From contig JAAVTG010000623.1 of the NCBI GenBank assembly GCA_011947345.1, forward strand, positions 1 to 64,000: a stretch of DNA of 64,000 bases, in the 5' to 3' direction. The number at the start of each line of letters is the position of its first letter. Position 1 is the first letter of the stretch. The translations under genes were made by a program, and so were the position numbers. The notes below the pieces were generated by a model. It ran no database searches, was not told where the DNA came from, and saw only the letters and a list, made by a program, of their open reading frames with translations. This DNA is from Phytophthora quininea (lineage: Eukaryota; Oomycota; Peronosporomycetes; Peronosporales; Peronosporaceae). Below are positions 11,620 through 25,040 of this stretch, piece after piece.

Positions 11620-14600
11620 CAATCGTTGCCAATTGATTTTATTTCTGACCCTGGTTTCCGCCAGTGATAATATTCAAATCAACAAAATACCGCTCCACTG
11701 GAGCCTCGATGCCGAGTTGCTGCATATCCACTTTTTGTCGATCAAACCGACGCTCCATGTCCAGTCATCGTGTTATTCCCAGGTTGGTTTGTACGCGTAT
11801 CGACCCAACACAAGACCCTGCAGTGACCCTTACAATCCACTTGACTTGCGCTTCATAGCGACAAGTTTACGGCATTGCTACTCTCTGAATCGCGGGATAA
11901 GCGATAGGACGACAGTTCAGCTCACGCTGCTTTAAACGGCAAACAACTAACACATTTCGGTCGTCTTTGGAAGCCTCAGCTCCCAGTGTCTTTAGTGTTG
12001 GAACGGCACAAAGTATATTCTAGACTCGAAGCAGGACGACCTCCAACCGAACCAGTGAGTCCAGGCCGCGACACCCATGGCAACGATAACACGGCTATCG
12101 GCCCCGGTATTGGCTATTATGCCGCTTTGGATCAGACATTGAGTTTGGTGCTGCGGCAAAATGAAAGCCGCGAGTACGAAGATACAGTCAGCGCTTGTTG
12201 CGCTATCTCAGGCGAGAAAATTAATATGACGATGATGACAGCCAAGAACACCCTTCAAATTTGTGTGGGAGATCCAAGTTGTGTCGATCGCGAAGGGGCG
12301 GATTACCAGTAAGATCGACAAGATTGAAAACGTGAAGAACAGCACCATCGGGAACATCGTCGAAATCGTGCGTAAGCGAGCGCAAAGTGCAAACGGAAAC
12401 TCATTTTGCACCACGCTGACGTTTTGATCGTAGAACTGGGCTTACTGAAGTGCTTGGTATAGATGTTTATCGTGCCAGGACAAGAAACGTTTCCTGACTG
12501 TGGAATCTCGTGATGAATTGATTGTAAATTCTACGTGGATCGCGAGCTGGAGTAGCTCGTCCAAGTGAGCTAACACCAGAACTGATGAAACGATCCTGAG
12601 GAAATATGTTGTATATCGCGGAAAATTCACGCCGAAGCTTTCTTAGAAACTTGTCCGATGGGCGAGCAAGAAGCCACTAGACTTGGTTAACTTGAAAACA
12701 GGTACAGAAATAACGGTACATGGCAATAGCAGCTTAAACCTCGCCGAAGTCCAAGGTAAGAAAGACGGCTTTGATAGGCGCCAGTGTGGACTCATATCTG
12801 TCGTGCTGGGAGATTTGAAATGGGCCTTGAGTTTCTCGCAACCGGGGCTGGTACCGAAAACTATGGACACATAACTTTTTCTATCATAATTCTGTGTACG
12901 CAGTGGCTTATTTTTCTAAATGACACAATTAATAATCGCTTATTGTTCTGCGAAAGAACATTGATTTCAAAACCCGTTTAAATATGATATGTAGTTAATG
13001 TACTCATGTATGTAATTAAAACGGCAGTCTTATATATCAAACAGGTCGACGAGGGGCTCTAAGGTTGATAAATCCCCGGCTAATTTTGCACCGATGCATA
13101 GGACGGTCTTTCCGTAGGCTTCAGTGTGACGCCGTATTCCGCAACACTAACTTCCCGAGATGGCACCATCAAATCGCGCAAGGGCCAATCCAGCGTCGAA
13201 ATTTATTAACCCTTCCGCGAGCACTTATATAACCGATAACGTACCAAGTTAAGGTATTATATTCCAAAGAGCGCGAAATCCGCCGTTACAGTATCAATGT
13301 TCAAGTTCCATTTTTCGAACGAAGTAATGGCGTAAAGGTCATCTGACCGTGAAAAGACTGATCAACAAGTACTTGGGTGCGTTAACTAGGTGCCATTGGT
13401 GATTGTTGCACAACCTGGTTATGAGATTGAGTGGAAGGCATTTTCACTTGGTTGATCTACAAGGACAACATTACTCTTAGCTGTAGTTGAAGCACAGATT
13501 TCTTGTAGTTGGACAACGTGACACGTCGAAACTATGCTTCTCCGCCTTGGAATCACGTTGGATACGTAAGGTATCCGTTGCCGGCTTTCCCAGTAAAGTC
13601 AATAGAATATAACAACAACTTAGTCTATATGATTTGCTCCCAAGTGATGCCAGCTATAGATTTGAAAACACATTGTTCCCAAACATAATCACCAAAAGAG
13701 TATTCGCAAAAATAACCGAAGTTTTATTGAATCCCCTCAATTAGGAATGTTTTCAGCAACTCTCCGCTCTCTGGAACACCTTTATGAAATAGATTGTGCA
13801 GATGTCGCATTTAGTGTTGTAGACTATCTTCTTGACATGCTTGTTGCGCTTGCGCGACATATCGTTGGCGCGCACCACTGATGAAAGAGTCTCAAGAATA
13901 CCGGTCTCCATCGCCAAAGCGACAGTCGTGACAAAGTTGTACTAAGCCAGTCTGGGCTGTGTGCGCTACCGAACGGGCTCTGATAGATACGATAGGTGTG
14001 CAGTTCCCTAAGGCTCGCACCGCCGGACGGTTGTTTAATCGGAAACAATCAGTTCGGTACAGGCTGATTCAACTCCGCATGGAGGGCGTAACTAATTCGG
14101 TACACCACTAGCAGGGTACAAGGGGATTAGAGACGCACTCTTGAATTGCTGTCTCAAAGCGCATGTCCTTTGTGTCTGTATCTTTCTGTAAGCAACAGAC
14201 AATGATGGTGTGTTTGTCACGGCACACACAGATCGCGTGTAACACAGCACAAGATGCACGCATATTGTGCAGAAAATGTTTCCCATAGTCAATACATCAG
14301 CCTTCGCTGCGGCCAAACAATATGTTATGCAATTTGTATCCATTAGAAGAGACAAATAGTCCGTGTCTTATTTCTACACAAAATCTTAGAGGATGTCATT
14401 TAAAGATGAAATCACTTGACAAAGTTTTACGGCGTAAAAATAACTGACCTGTTCCTGCTTGGTATAGACCGTGTTTTTACCTCTGCGACGTTCGGACGGT
14501 GTTAAACTATTGCAAGATGTGTACGAATAGCAAACAATGATTATGCCCAATAGGCAAATTTCGCCAAGGCTCCTTCCTCGCGCAGGCGCAAATTATTCTC

Positions 14601-16353
14601 AACATCGGTGTCGTAACCTTCCTTTACGTGCTTCCTCAGGGAAGCTTTGTTTGCCCTCTGCTGTCATACCGCTCGGACTGGTAAAATTGCTGACGGCACT
14701 GTATCATTTCCATCGTCATATATAGCCATAAACCCGAAAATTAAAGTTTGCGTCGCATGGACCCTACCTTCGATGCTGAAAGCGATGCTTTCAGACACGT
14801 ATATAGATGTTGAGTCGTTGTCGTCTAGGAACTGCTGATGAAGCTCTACTGTAGGCATGGCATGGATATCAAAAAGACATCCACTGCATTGGACGACTGG
14901 AAGTGAGGCTCGTAGATCTAACAGTACAGCAACGATTTAGTCCATAGGGTCTTGACGATCAAACTGTATTCCTCTCTCACCAGATTACTCACTGTTATAC
15001 GCACCAGTGGCACGACGTGGAAATCCAAGTACTCATGGTGACACTGGAATTACAGCAATATCTAAACAAATAGCTCAGGCTTAGTCGTGTATGTATTCAA
15101 CAATCGATACAAAAACAAATACCTCCGTGGTTGTCACCGTAGAGCTGTAGAGACTTTTGTTGATCAAAGCCCGTCGCTCAGCATTTGGTGAGAAATCCTT
15201 TACGTGCACATATCCCTCAATCTAATTCAATAAAACCAGAGCGCGTACAGTTGCGGCTAAATTTCAAGGCGGGATTCTCGAGAGAAATAATAACACCCTC
15301 TGCCTCCTTTAACTCCTCGTCGTGACTTTCAACATCGGCGTCGCTAACACAGGCCTCGGTATCGTCGATTAAGGCGTAAGTCCAGCTACTATAATAAATG
15401 ATGTTCGTGTATTGGTTGTAGCTGCTACTGTAGAGAACGCTGCTATCGCCGTCCTTGCTACGATCACTCATAATCGCTCTTTTGTTACTAAGGTTTGGGA
15501 CGACCAAAACGGGTGGCGCCCTTTCAGCAAGATCCAGATTTCATTGATGACGGATCCATCTAAATCTCACACTGTAGATCCTAACATCTCGTATTATTGG
15601 TCTCATTCACCCACAAATCCAGACCATTCCTTCCCTCCGCCACCGCGACAGCGTTAACGCCAGTTACTGATGTTGGTTTTCATCGCGACGGCGTTGATGC
15701 CGGTCACAGTTGTTGTATTGGTCTTGTCAGAAGTGAATCCTTTCCTGGCCAAGGGTTGCAGCCTCATCCATCTTACATACGTTTATTAATATAACTCGAA
15801 CTACTTCAATTACTTATCCTTCCATGCGTGAGGTGAGCAGAAGGACATCTAGCAAGGCTACAGAGCATTCATATGCAAGTTTTCGTACGGCCACAACGAC
15901 CTTGATGATCGAAGGTTTTAGTACAATCCTATCTCCACCTAAAATATTCATTATATAGTTAGGAAAAGAGACTTGCCCACCACTATTACCGCTTTTGTAG
16001 GCGGCAACACGTCGCGTTTCAGATTTGCAAGCGAGGCACCATGATTCTTCACCCGATATCTCCTTTACTGCAGAAAACGAGTCGATACCATGACAGACGA
16101 AAGCGCCTTCACACTAGCCTGGTCATTTCAAAACGGTGAGCTAGATCAAACTACAACAAAGTCTGAGCACAAGCTGCACATCAATACATCATTGGAGTTC
16201 CCACAAAATTGTCCAAACTGATAGTCTCATCCCTTTTATTTGTGACACGCTTTTGGAATTCACTTTCCACTATCCCCTTTTAATTTCAGTACCTTCATCG
16301 TGCCACGTAAATTAACCTAAAGTTATTAACAACTTTATTGCTACACAACTGTG
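11620..16353. other. 4.7 kb without a recognisable gene
   Basis: The open frames are short. The most noticeable are on the minus strand at 15217-15507 (rich in Ser, Tyr and acidic residues) and at 13740-13960 (a stretch including SVVRANDMSRKRNKHVKK). I cannot place either in a family. No LTR, inverted repeat or RNA gene was found by eye. Confidence 0.5.
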
Positions 16354-19300
16354 TTAACTCAGTACTGCACGATCAAAATGGCGAGAAGCTTGAGCGTGCA
16401 CCTCGCGCTGTAGTTGGCGCAGCTTTGCATCTTGTGTCTTTGTTGATGCCTTGGCGAGCGATTTCAGATAGCTGGCGACCAATAACCGAGCATTCTCAAC
16501 GTCCCAGAGCAACGGGTGCGTTCGTCGCAGAGCGCAAGTCAGACGACCTGCCACAGCAAATTCTCCTTGCACCACCAATGCGCAGACGACGTAGTCTCCT
16601 TTGGAAGTCCAGCACAACGAGCTCTTGGTGCTGGCAGTGTGCAGTAAGAACTTCACAAGCGAAGAGTAAAGTCCGTGGTGTAGTAGAGCCATCACATCGA
16701 AACGCAGCAGCAAGAGTTCCATGACCGTACACCAACTGCTGGATCCTGTCGGGAGATGCAGCACGCTCGCGAACAACTGAGCGGCATATTTCTCTCTTAG
16801 CAAGTCGAACGGACACATCAAGAGCAGCTGGCAAGCGAGGTCGAGGTTGTGGGCTTCCCAGTGAGCCAAGACCACTGCTTCCGTTACTGCTGCGTCGCCA
16901 CTGAGCTTACTGTACGCGTGATTGGAGTACCATTTCAGAAGATCTTCACCCCAGTATCCCCGTAAGAACAGAGCCGACCAACACGATACATTTCCATCGC
17001 GCAGTGGGGATTTCTCACTCTCCATCTCAGCACCAACACCGAATTGCGACTTGATCCGGGCTTGCAAAGCTCGCGTTTGCTCCTCTTGCCAAGCGGTATC
17101 ATTTCGTTCAGCCCGGGGCTCAAAATTAGCGCCATCATAACGCACAAGCAAGTTGGACAATGCCACGGTCGCCTGCTCTGCGAATTGCGACGCCTCCGGG
17201 CTATCGTCAGCGGCTTGGTGCTCCACAAACACCAGCATTTCCTCGAACAAGGCTTCGAATTGATCGAAAATGTCCTGACCCGGAGCTTCGAGGATTGGCG
17301 GTATACCCTCTCTCCTTTCCAATCTGTGCTTCGTCAATAAAACAGACCACACAGCTTTCAGCTGGAGACCGAAAGTCAATTTTCCCCTTGCTACGTCGCT
17401 GCTATCGTTCTGGGACGTGCCTAGTACGTTGTTCAGCACCGCAGCTTTAGTCCACTCGTGGATGTTGTCTAAGTGCAAAATATACTCGTCGCACTTTAGC
17501 AGCACAGCTTGCTGCACTTGCCCAGCGCCAATTTGAACAGATCCTGAAGTTTGTTGTTTTTCCAATCGAAATGAAGCAATTTCTCGGAGAACGGAAGAGG
17601 GGATTGCGCTATCAGTGTCAAAACGCGCTCATAAGCTGCTAGACCATTAGTGTTGCTCGTTGTGGTGCAGAGATATCGTTCAAGAGCATCCAGTCTACCT
17701 CTCCCTCGAGTGTCTGGCGTCTTTGCTGATCCAGTGACCCACGTCCATACGAGGTTGTCCACCCACTCAGCCGTATCTCTGAAACATTGATCAATTAGAT
17801 TCGTCACCGCGGACTGGTAACTTTGAGCAATCGTGTCTTTCACGACTTCGCTGGTCGCCTTACTCCCGCCAATGCGCAATACAATCTCCATAATAAGAGT
17901 TGCAAGATCTACCGAGGTTACGTTCTGACAAACCTCAATCAATACCCCTTGTGTAAAATACCTTCCTCGTTGGATGCTTGTTGTACAGCATCCATGTCAA
18001 ACCACGTAGTCAACGCGTCCCGAACATCATCCAGTGAGTGTGACTCGCTGGAATCGAACGTCAGACCACATTGCTGGATATCAGTCAGCAACAAGTAACA
18101 CACATTTCCAGCTAGTTCGCGCTCCAGATAGAGCAGCTCCTGCTCTTTCCGCTTAAACTGCGTGGGGTCCCATGATACGGAGGAGCTCGAAGAGGTAGAC
18201 GAAGCAGATGACACGTTTGAGCGCGATCCAGACGTTTGCCACGAGTTGTACTTCGTCTGGAACAGCTTTAACGTATCGGCCGTGATCTCCACTCGCTTTT
18301 GAGCCGACAGTAGTGAGCCAAAATGCTTAAACCCGGTCAGTTGCTGCCCGTAGAACTCTTCAGAGAGGTCTAAATGTGCAATCAAATCTGGCGATGGCTT
18401 AGCGTTGGAGCTGTGCAGGAATAAGTGGTAGAAAAGCAATAAATGCTCGTTGGTAAGAACCGATAGGCACGGCACACAGGACTCGTACGCGTATGCTCCC
18501 AGGTCTGCTGATAGGACGGCAGCGCTGCTCCCGGCAGCGCCATGTTCCCTCCATATCCCGGCCAGCAGATCGTTGATATAGATCATCACCATGGCACTTG
18601 GTGTTACATTGTGTAGCTTACGCAAGATTTTAGTGACAAGCTTGACCGTTTGGCCGCTCAGAAGTGGCCGAACTGCTTCCACAGCAGCTTGCCGCCTCAC
18701 CGTCGCAACGTTTGGGTCAACGTGCGACGCGTGTAAAGGTGTCATCAGTTCAGTCGTAGTGACAGCCGCACCGACACGTTTTAGGTCAACAAGCTGACCC
18801 ACATCTCCACCCAATGAGTCTGCAATGTCTTTCAACTTCTTCAGACACATAAACAGCATTGTGACACGGTCTGTGGACGGTTTACTCAAAGGAAACAACG
18901 AGTGTTCGTTAGCCGGCTTTTCCTCCGTGGATTGCTGTTGGTAAATGCGCTTTGAGCATTCCAATACCATACGCAGCACGAGAAGAATACCGACGTGATC
19001 GGTTCCATGTAGAGACTCGTATATACTTTTTCCATTGGCGTGGCAGCCTCGAGCAGAAACTTTCCGAAGGAAAACGGTCGCTGCAGGGCCTTTCCCAGGA
19101 CGTCCACTTGCCCTGTTCGGAAGGCTTGCTCTAACTGATCGTGCCGAGCCAGCGGATTACTATCCTCCGGGGACAACAGCGCGTGCTTAATATGTGCTAG
19201 CACACCTTCATAGTCATCGACACCGAACTTTGTCGCAGCTTGGCACTGTTGGGCGAGCTGTAAGAACATCTGAGATCGCTCCGACGACACCGTCGCTTGG

Positions 19301-21160
19301 TCTGCCTGGAACAAAAGAACTGATGGAATCTGCAAACGATATCCTCACTAGGACAAACTGCTCCGTCATTGCTATCCTTCTGCGACGAAGAAATCGCTGG
19401 CAGCACCTCGTTGACGCAAAACTCTTCGAAGATGTCATCATCTGGACAAAAATCGCTCCACAGCTCCAAGTAGCTCAAGCCAACCTCTAGATATTGGTCC
19501 CAGTCATCAGACACTGAAACAGCTTTACTGGGAGTGTGCACCAACTCCATTGCTTCTTTCACACAAAGCTGCACCATCTGCTGCAGGAAGATCGATTCCG
19601 TGTCACTAGTATTGCTTTGAATATCACTGTCTGCACTGTTGTAAGTCAGCTGGACGAGTTGGAACCCACGTTGCAACAGTCTCAACAGGAATTGCCGGTC
19701 GTTTTGTTCTTCGTGTAGCAGATCAACTACGACTTTGAGCTCGTTGAGGAGAACAGCTTCCACGCCGCTACCATTCTGCTTCTCCCCAGCAAGACGACGC
19801 ATTTCCAGATCATCGTCAGATAAACCCAACTCAACCATCAGCGCTTGGATTGCTTCGATCTTCTCGATCCATGGCAAAAGTAAGTCAGTCACTTGATGAG
19901 AAAACAGATCGGTGGAAGCGAGGCTACTTGAGCTGAGGAGTGCGCAACAGAGAGTGCGCTTTTTGCCCCAGTACCGGAACGATGAGGCGGACACAAGATC
20001 CAATACCAGTGAAAGCAAGTGTACATGTGTGAGCTCCTGTCCGCTTCCACTCGTTCCATGGCTAGCCACAGCTCTACTCGAATCCGACGGAATGCTGTTA
20101 ATCACTCGCATGGTCAAGTCATAAGCCACGTCGTAGTTCATGCAGTAGAGGGCAGAGTATGCACCTTTCATCCATATATCAGCAGACACAGCCGTCATGG
20201 TGTTCGCGCTCTCGTTGGTGACCACAAGCTTAGCTTGTTCATGTAGCGGTAGTGATGCCCACTCACGAAGTGGCAGCAAGCAGCAAATTATCAGTCTCAG
20301 CTCGTAGACGCACTTGTATAAACGCTCGGTATGAAGAAAGAAATCTTCAAACGCAGGTGATGATCCACTTAGGCACATCGTAGCCAAACGACCAAGCTCG
20401 TAGGCTGAGTGTAACTGGCCAAACCTTTCATCCATGTCCAGCATACGCTTGATAAACCACTCGCCATAAAGGTCACAACAGCTCACGTTATCTCCACAGA
20501 TTTTACCTTCATCAGCAACACCATCGAGTGAATTCCCGGTACAACTGGCACAACGATGACTGACAAACCATCGCTGTCGCTACGCTGGTCAAGATCATCC
20601 AGTTCAGTATCTCCTGACGCTGAATGGCTCATCGTCAATTCCACTTTCGCCAGTTGTACAGTTCCGCCACCTCCGCTTAGCACAATCAACTCACTGCTGC
20701 TGGGACTCGGAAAGAACACACCCGCGATCGGAATCATCGGCGTCCACTGCTTCTGCGGCAGATGCTTCTTCATGTCCACTCGCAGCAGCAGCGTAGATCC
20801 CTCCGTTTCCTCTTCATCCAGCCACTGGGGGCGTGTCACCACCCAGAGAACTCCTTCGGGAGCTCCGTCGTCGCCCTCGGCGTGACCGCAGACGACCAGA
20901 AGTCTGTCGTCGGGGCTCCACGTCAGTGCCCAGTGCTGCTCCGCTTCTTGCTCCCTCGTCTCCGTCTCCGGCACCAACTCCAGCAGCTCCGGCTCCTCTG
21001 TATCTTGGCTAAATAGGCCCAAGCAGACGCGGTTCGACTGTCGGGTCCGCAGCAGCACAGCCGCGTTTGTCGTTGCCTTGGTCTCGGCCTCGGCCACGGC
21101 CTCTGCGTCGGGGAACAGCTCGCGGGCCCGCAGCAGCAGCGGAGCCACGTCGCTCGCCAT
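16354..21160 (-). CDS. Large beta-propeller plus alpha-solenoid protein, NBAS/Sec39-like (copy 1)
   Basis: The model runs from the ATG at 21160 to 16354, with one 53 nt phase-0 intron (about 19306-19358) and roughly 1585 residues. The N-terminal 200 residues look like WD-type blades (WALTWSPDDRLLVVCG); the rest is leucine-rich helical repeat. The fold order and a Sec39-like LSLVLDLV block suggest NBAS, a subunit of the ER tethering complex for Golgi-to-ER vesicles. That name is tentative; other propeller-solenoid families are possible. Four frame breaks lie near 20520, 19025, 17955 and 17530. Each is exactly one missing base, and adding one base at each makes both exons divisible by three. 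The gene is therefore probably intact. It diverges from the galectin-RRM gene 62 bp away. A deleted inverted copy lies at 30988-33959. Confidence 0.6.
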
Positions 21161-21222
21161 GATTTGCTATATTTTTGTAATTGTTTTTTTGCTGTCATTT
21201 GGCGGATTGAACGAGTTTTTAG
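21161..21222. promoter_or_regulatory. 62-bp divergent promoter between the NBAS-like and galectin-RRM genes
   Basis: The two start codons are only 62 bases apart on opposite strands. The gap is T-rich on the plus strand and includes CTGTCATTTGG, a possible oomycete Inr-like core (TCATTT). Transcription start sites must lie here or inside the neighbouring coding sequence. Confidence 0.5.
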
Positions 21223-22809
21223 ATGGCGAAGGACGAGGTGGCGGTGGAACAGCCCAAGGACGACGAGGCCGCGCTCAACGAGCTGCAGCAGCACCTGCAG
21301 CTCGAGGCCTTCGACGGCAAGTACCTCACGGCGCAGGAAATCCTGCTCACGCAGCTGTTCCAGTCCGTAGCGGCGGTGCGTTCCCTCCCAATTCTCTAAT
21401 ACATTTAAACCAGTCTCTAAAACGCTCATTAACTATTCAGGACGCCAAGAATGACACCGGAACTAGTCTCAGCGTGGACCTAAGTATGTCGGTGTCTACT
21501 GGGATGTCTCCAAAGGGGTCGCCCCGACCCCATTGGGCCGCAAGACGTCCCTAAGCTCCATGAAGAACTCAGGAGGAGCCACGCCGCCTTCCTCCACGAC
21601 ACCCAAGCGACAAGTGGCTTCGGACAGAGCTCGTGTCCAGAACTTCCTGGCCCAACGCTCGTCCACCGGTGTCTCCCCTGCCAATGGGTCGGGGACTTCT
21701 GCTACTTCAGGAACTTCTAAACCCATGTCTGCAGTGGAACGAGCCAAACTGTTAATGGCTAAAAGGCTGGAGGGAGGACGGCCAGCACGTCGACTGCTGT
21801 GAAACGCACCAATCCACTGACAGATATCCTCAAAGGAGGCTCCGGCAGTGTCGTGGGAGGTGTCCACAGTGTGAAACGTCCGAGAAGTGCCAAGAGCGAC
21901 AAGCCCGGAGAGATTAAGATCCAAGGAGGACGCACTTCCATCCAGTTGCCATTGGAGAGTTTCCTTCGAAATGAAGACTGGGACTCCGCCACTGGCACGC
22001 CGCTGGATCTCGTGCTGCCAGAGGTGGCGTTTGCTACCAACAACACGCTGATTATCCACGCCACGCTGCCGCCAAGATCATCCCGGTGCTGCTTTAACAT
22101 TAGCACGCAGACGAGTATGCTCAGTGGAGCGCCATATCCGGGCACTGTGCTGTATCACTTCAACCCGAGACGTCAGCGCGGAGGGCACATCATCCAGAAC
22201 AGCAACATCGACGGACGCTGGGGCTGCTCGCAGCCATTGCCGAGGTTCCCGTTGGCTTTCGGCGAGCCGTTCACACTGCGACTGACGATTGTCCCGACTG
22301 GGTTCTTGGTGTTTATCGAGGAGATTTTCCAAGACGAATTCAAGCACCGAGTTCCCATCCGTGAGGGCGAAAACCTCGTCCTGACCGTACCGACTCGCGA
22401 TGAAAACGGTAATCCTGAAGGCGTGGTGGTTCACAGTGTGTGGTGGGGCCATGCTGAAGTGCCGCCGAACCTCGACACGCGTAGACGCGGTGGGAATGGC
22501 GGGTATCGACCTCGAGATGGCGACCGTGGCGGCTACCGCGGCGGGCCTGGTAGAGGTGGCGATCGTTTCCATCCAGCACCGCACCCGTTCGAAGTGTACG
22601 TGGGCAACCTGCCGCAAGGCACATCTCGCGAGGAGCTGTCGTTCCTGTTCCAGTATCTGGGCTACGAGACTGTGCGGATCACAGCTCGTGGCTTTGGCTT
22701 CGTGACGCTCCGCAGTGCTGAAGACATGAACCGCGCGGTGGAGGATCTGGACGGCAAGGAATTCAACGGCATGAAGCTACGCGTATCCTGTGCGCTGCCT
22801 CCGAAGTGA
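21223..22809 (+). CDS. Galectin-domain protein fused to RGG box and RRM
   Basis: Exons are 21223-21375 and 21441-22809, with a 65 nt phase-0 intron, giving about 507 residues. Order: an N-terminal acidic/Ser-Thr-rich region; then a galectin fold (about residues 215-370) with HFNPR, an N about 10 residues later, GRWG and FKHRVP; then a Gly/Arg-rich RGG stretch (about 385-430); then a C-terminal RRM with RNP2 VYVGNL and RNP1 RGFGFVTL. In canonical galectins the sugar pocket uses His-Asn-Arg, Asn, Trp, Glu and Arg. The first residues and the Trp are present, but the WG-x-E-x-R part reads WGCSQP, so sugar binding is uncertain. Two single-base losses (near 21524 in CCCC, near 21790 in GG) shift the frame; both are likely sequence errors. 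RNA binding is likely; the partner is unknown. Confidence 0.8.
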
Positions 22810-22940
22810 GAGCTGAGTATTGGGATCAATAGGATGGCAGACCTCATCTCGCGCACGGAGAATAACTTGCCCTGCTGTATTGGCATTTATAAATGTGTAT
22901 GTGCTACCTTTGGCCCTTACGTAGTGTGTGAAATGCAGGT

Positions 22941-23345
22941 TTATTCGACGAGGGTAATGGACTTGGTTTCGAGCGTGTTCGTCCACGGCTGCGAGTAGAT
23001 GAGGATGTCGTACGTGTCGTAGTCGCAGTTACGGTCGTTGCAGGCGCCGAGCTCTTCCTTGGAGTCGACGGTGCAGCCAGCCACCTGGAACTTGTAGTTG
23101 GTGCCGGAGACGGTCTGCGTCTTGAGGCTCTCCACGGCAATAATACAGATCTGCGCGGTCACGTCCGCGGCGTAGGTGCTGGAGTTGCCTGCAGCTTCCA
23201 CCAGCAGCTCGATGTCGTCGGAGGTGACGTTCTTGGACGAGTACCCGCCCAGAATCGTCTGTTGTTCAGTGGTCTGTCCTTGGACCGAGACAGCGAGCAG
23301 CGCCATTCCGGCAAGCAGAGAGATGGAGTTGCGCATGAAAGCCAT
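22941..23345 (-). CDS. Secreted cystatin-like cysteine protease inhibitor (EPIC family)
   Basis: 134 residues with an N-terminal signal peptide ending near VSVQG-Q. All three cystatin contact regions are visible: an N-terminal glycine (LGGYS), the first hairpin QTVSG at about residue 85, and a C-terminal Pro-Trp in YSQPWTN. Four cysteines (QIC, AGC, GAC, RNC) would allow two disulfides, as in Phytophthora EPIC proteins. EPICs are known to act in the plant apoplast against papain-like proteases of the host; here that role is inferred from the motifs. The frame extends upstream, but the start MAFMRN is chosen because it begins the signal peptide. The gene ends about 130 bp from the convergent galectin-RRM gene. 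Confidence 0.9.
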   Translation of the reverse strand: MAFMRNSISLLAGMALLAVSVQGQTTEQQTILGGYSSKNVTSDDIELLVEAAGNSSTYAADVTAQICIIAVESLKTQTVSGTNYKFQVAGCTVDSKEELGACNDRNCDYDTYDILIYSQPWTNTLETKSITLVE

Positions 23346-25040
23346 AGGGACCTGAACGGTGGGGGTGTAGGATAAGCTGCTGAAGCTTCCTGGGGTTGTC
23401 GTAGTCTTGACCGAGAGTTCGGAAGTGAACGGCAAGCTGGTGTGCAGAACTTGCAGCGCCCATCCTATCCATTGTCCTGCCGATCGTTGCCAAGCGTGCA
23501 TGCTGTCAGGACCAGAGAATTGTATCATACAGCAAAATAGTAATCTTAATATGAGCATATCTGTCTAAAGTATGTGTATTAATATCACTAATATCGAGGT
23601 AATTTTTGTATCACATTTCTACTCTCGTAATACGTTGTAAGTCCAAACCATGAGGCCGAGAAGGGAGGTGATCTACATGCTTAAGGCCTCGCACAATGCA
23701 AATTTTAGTGATTGGCCTCCAAAGGCGGCTAATTACTAATAGAATGTGAATAGGCAACGAATACGCGTCTCTTTTGGAACCCCTCCTACTTGAGTTGTGC
23801 AAAGCGAAATCTTAACCAGGAATTAGAACAACAAACCAAGCAATCGGACGTCACTTCGAGGATAGGCGAGTATGGGCTAATAAGTTATCATGCAACCTAT
23901 TACAATTGTTTTTGAATTTTATCAATCAAGTTAGTGTTTTTATAACATGGCAAGAACGCCTGAACACGTTCTTGCATCACAACCCCTGACAAGTCTTTGT
24001 CGCAAACACTGCAGACTCTATGGTCTTGACCCACGCATTTATATTTTTGTTAACGACTTGCGAGCGCCTCCCGTGTTTTTTATCTACTTGTAGTAGATGA
24101 GTTTTAGACCAAAGTATCACTGACGTATTAATAAAAATAATATTAATACTAATCCAGACCTATCAAATTGTCAAAAGTATCGCGATATATTACTACCCGT
24201 ATTAGTACTTGTATCAATCATCTGGTCTGGACGGCGAGATTACAGTCGTGTGTTCGCGCTTTGGTGCACCCGTCAGGTGTCAGCGCGCTGAACCAGCGTC
24301 TCCGCTACGGTGGACTGGAAAGGCGAGGCTGCGGCGTTCCCATCTGCTGCCGGATAACCAAACAAACTCACCGAGAGGAGGCACGGTCTCGAAATTTGGC
24401 ACGAAGATGTTTGCCACGCGGAGGCTGTAGAGATCGAGCGCACCCGCAGCGGATTTTTCTCGACAAGCTTGATGCTGAAGCTAGCCTGACGGCAGCTCCG
24501 TACGTCCTCCTACTCGATCAATTGTATCTTCGGAGCCGCGTGGAAAGCAATCTCTTTCGACGATGAAAGAGTAAGGATGTCTTAACAGTGATGAAGAACG
24601 AGGATAAAATGAAAGTCAAGGCCACCTGAGAGCATACCAGTATCCTGGTGAAAGCGCAAGCGGATCTTCGAGCGACCAAGCAGCGTGCCTCCTTCCCACC
24701 GTCGTTGGTGAGTCACGATCATTCACGGACACTGCAGTTGGGCCAGTCGACCGTGTCTGTAAAAGAACGTCGATCGACAAAGGTCTGCCATCTTCACACA
24801 GGATAGTTTGGTGTCCGATTTTGCAGTGCATTCTACAGCCCGCTGTCGGGTGCACTCCGGCTTCAGCAAAGGCCCCGCAAGATTGCTCTCTCAAGCGCTA
24901 AACACCCAAGTATGCCCGCGTTGATTGCCATCCTTCCCGCTGTCCTCTGCTACATGTTCACGTCCTCGTTCGTCTTGAAGACCCCAAGATGAAAGCTGCC
25001 ACTCTGAAATTTACTCCCTTCATCCCCAGTGTCCACGAAC
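23346..25040. other. 1.7 kb intergenic between cystatin and transglutaminase elicitor
   Basis: AT-rich in its middle (23.9-24.2 kb). The largest frames (24168-24566 plus, 24616-24894 minus) have no recognisable motif. It presumably contains the divergent promoters of the two flanking secreted-protein genes. Confidence 0.5.
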
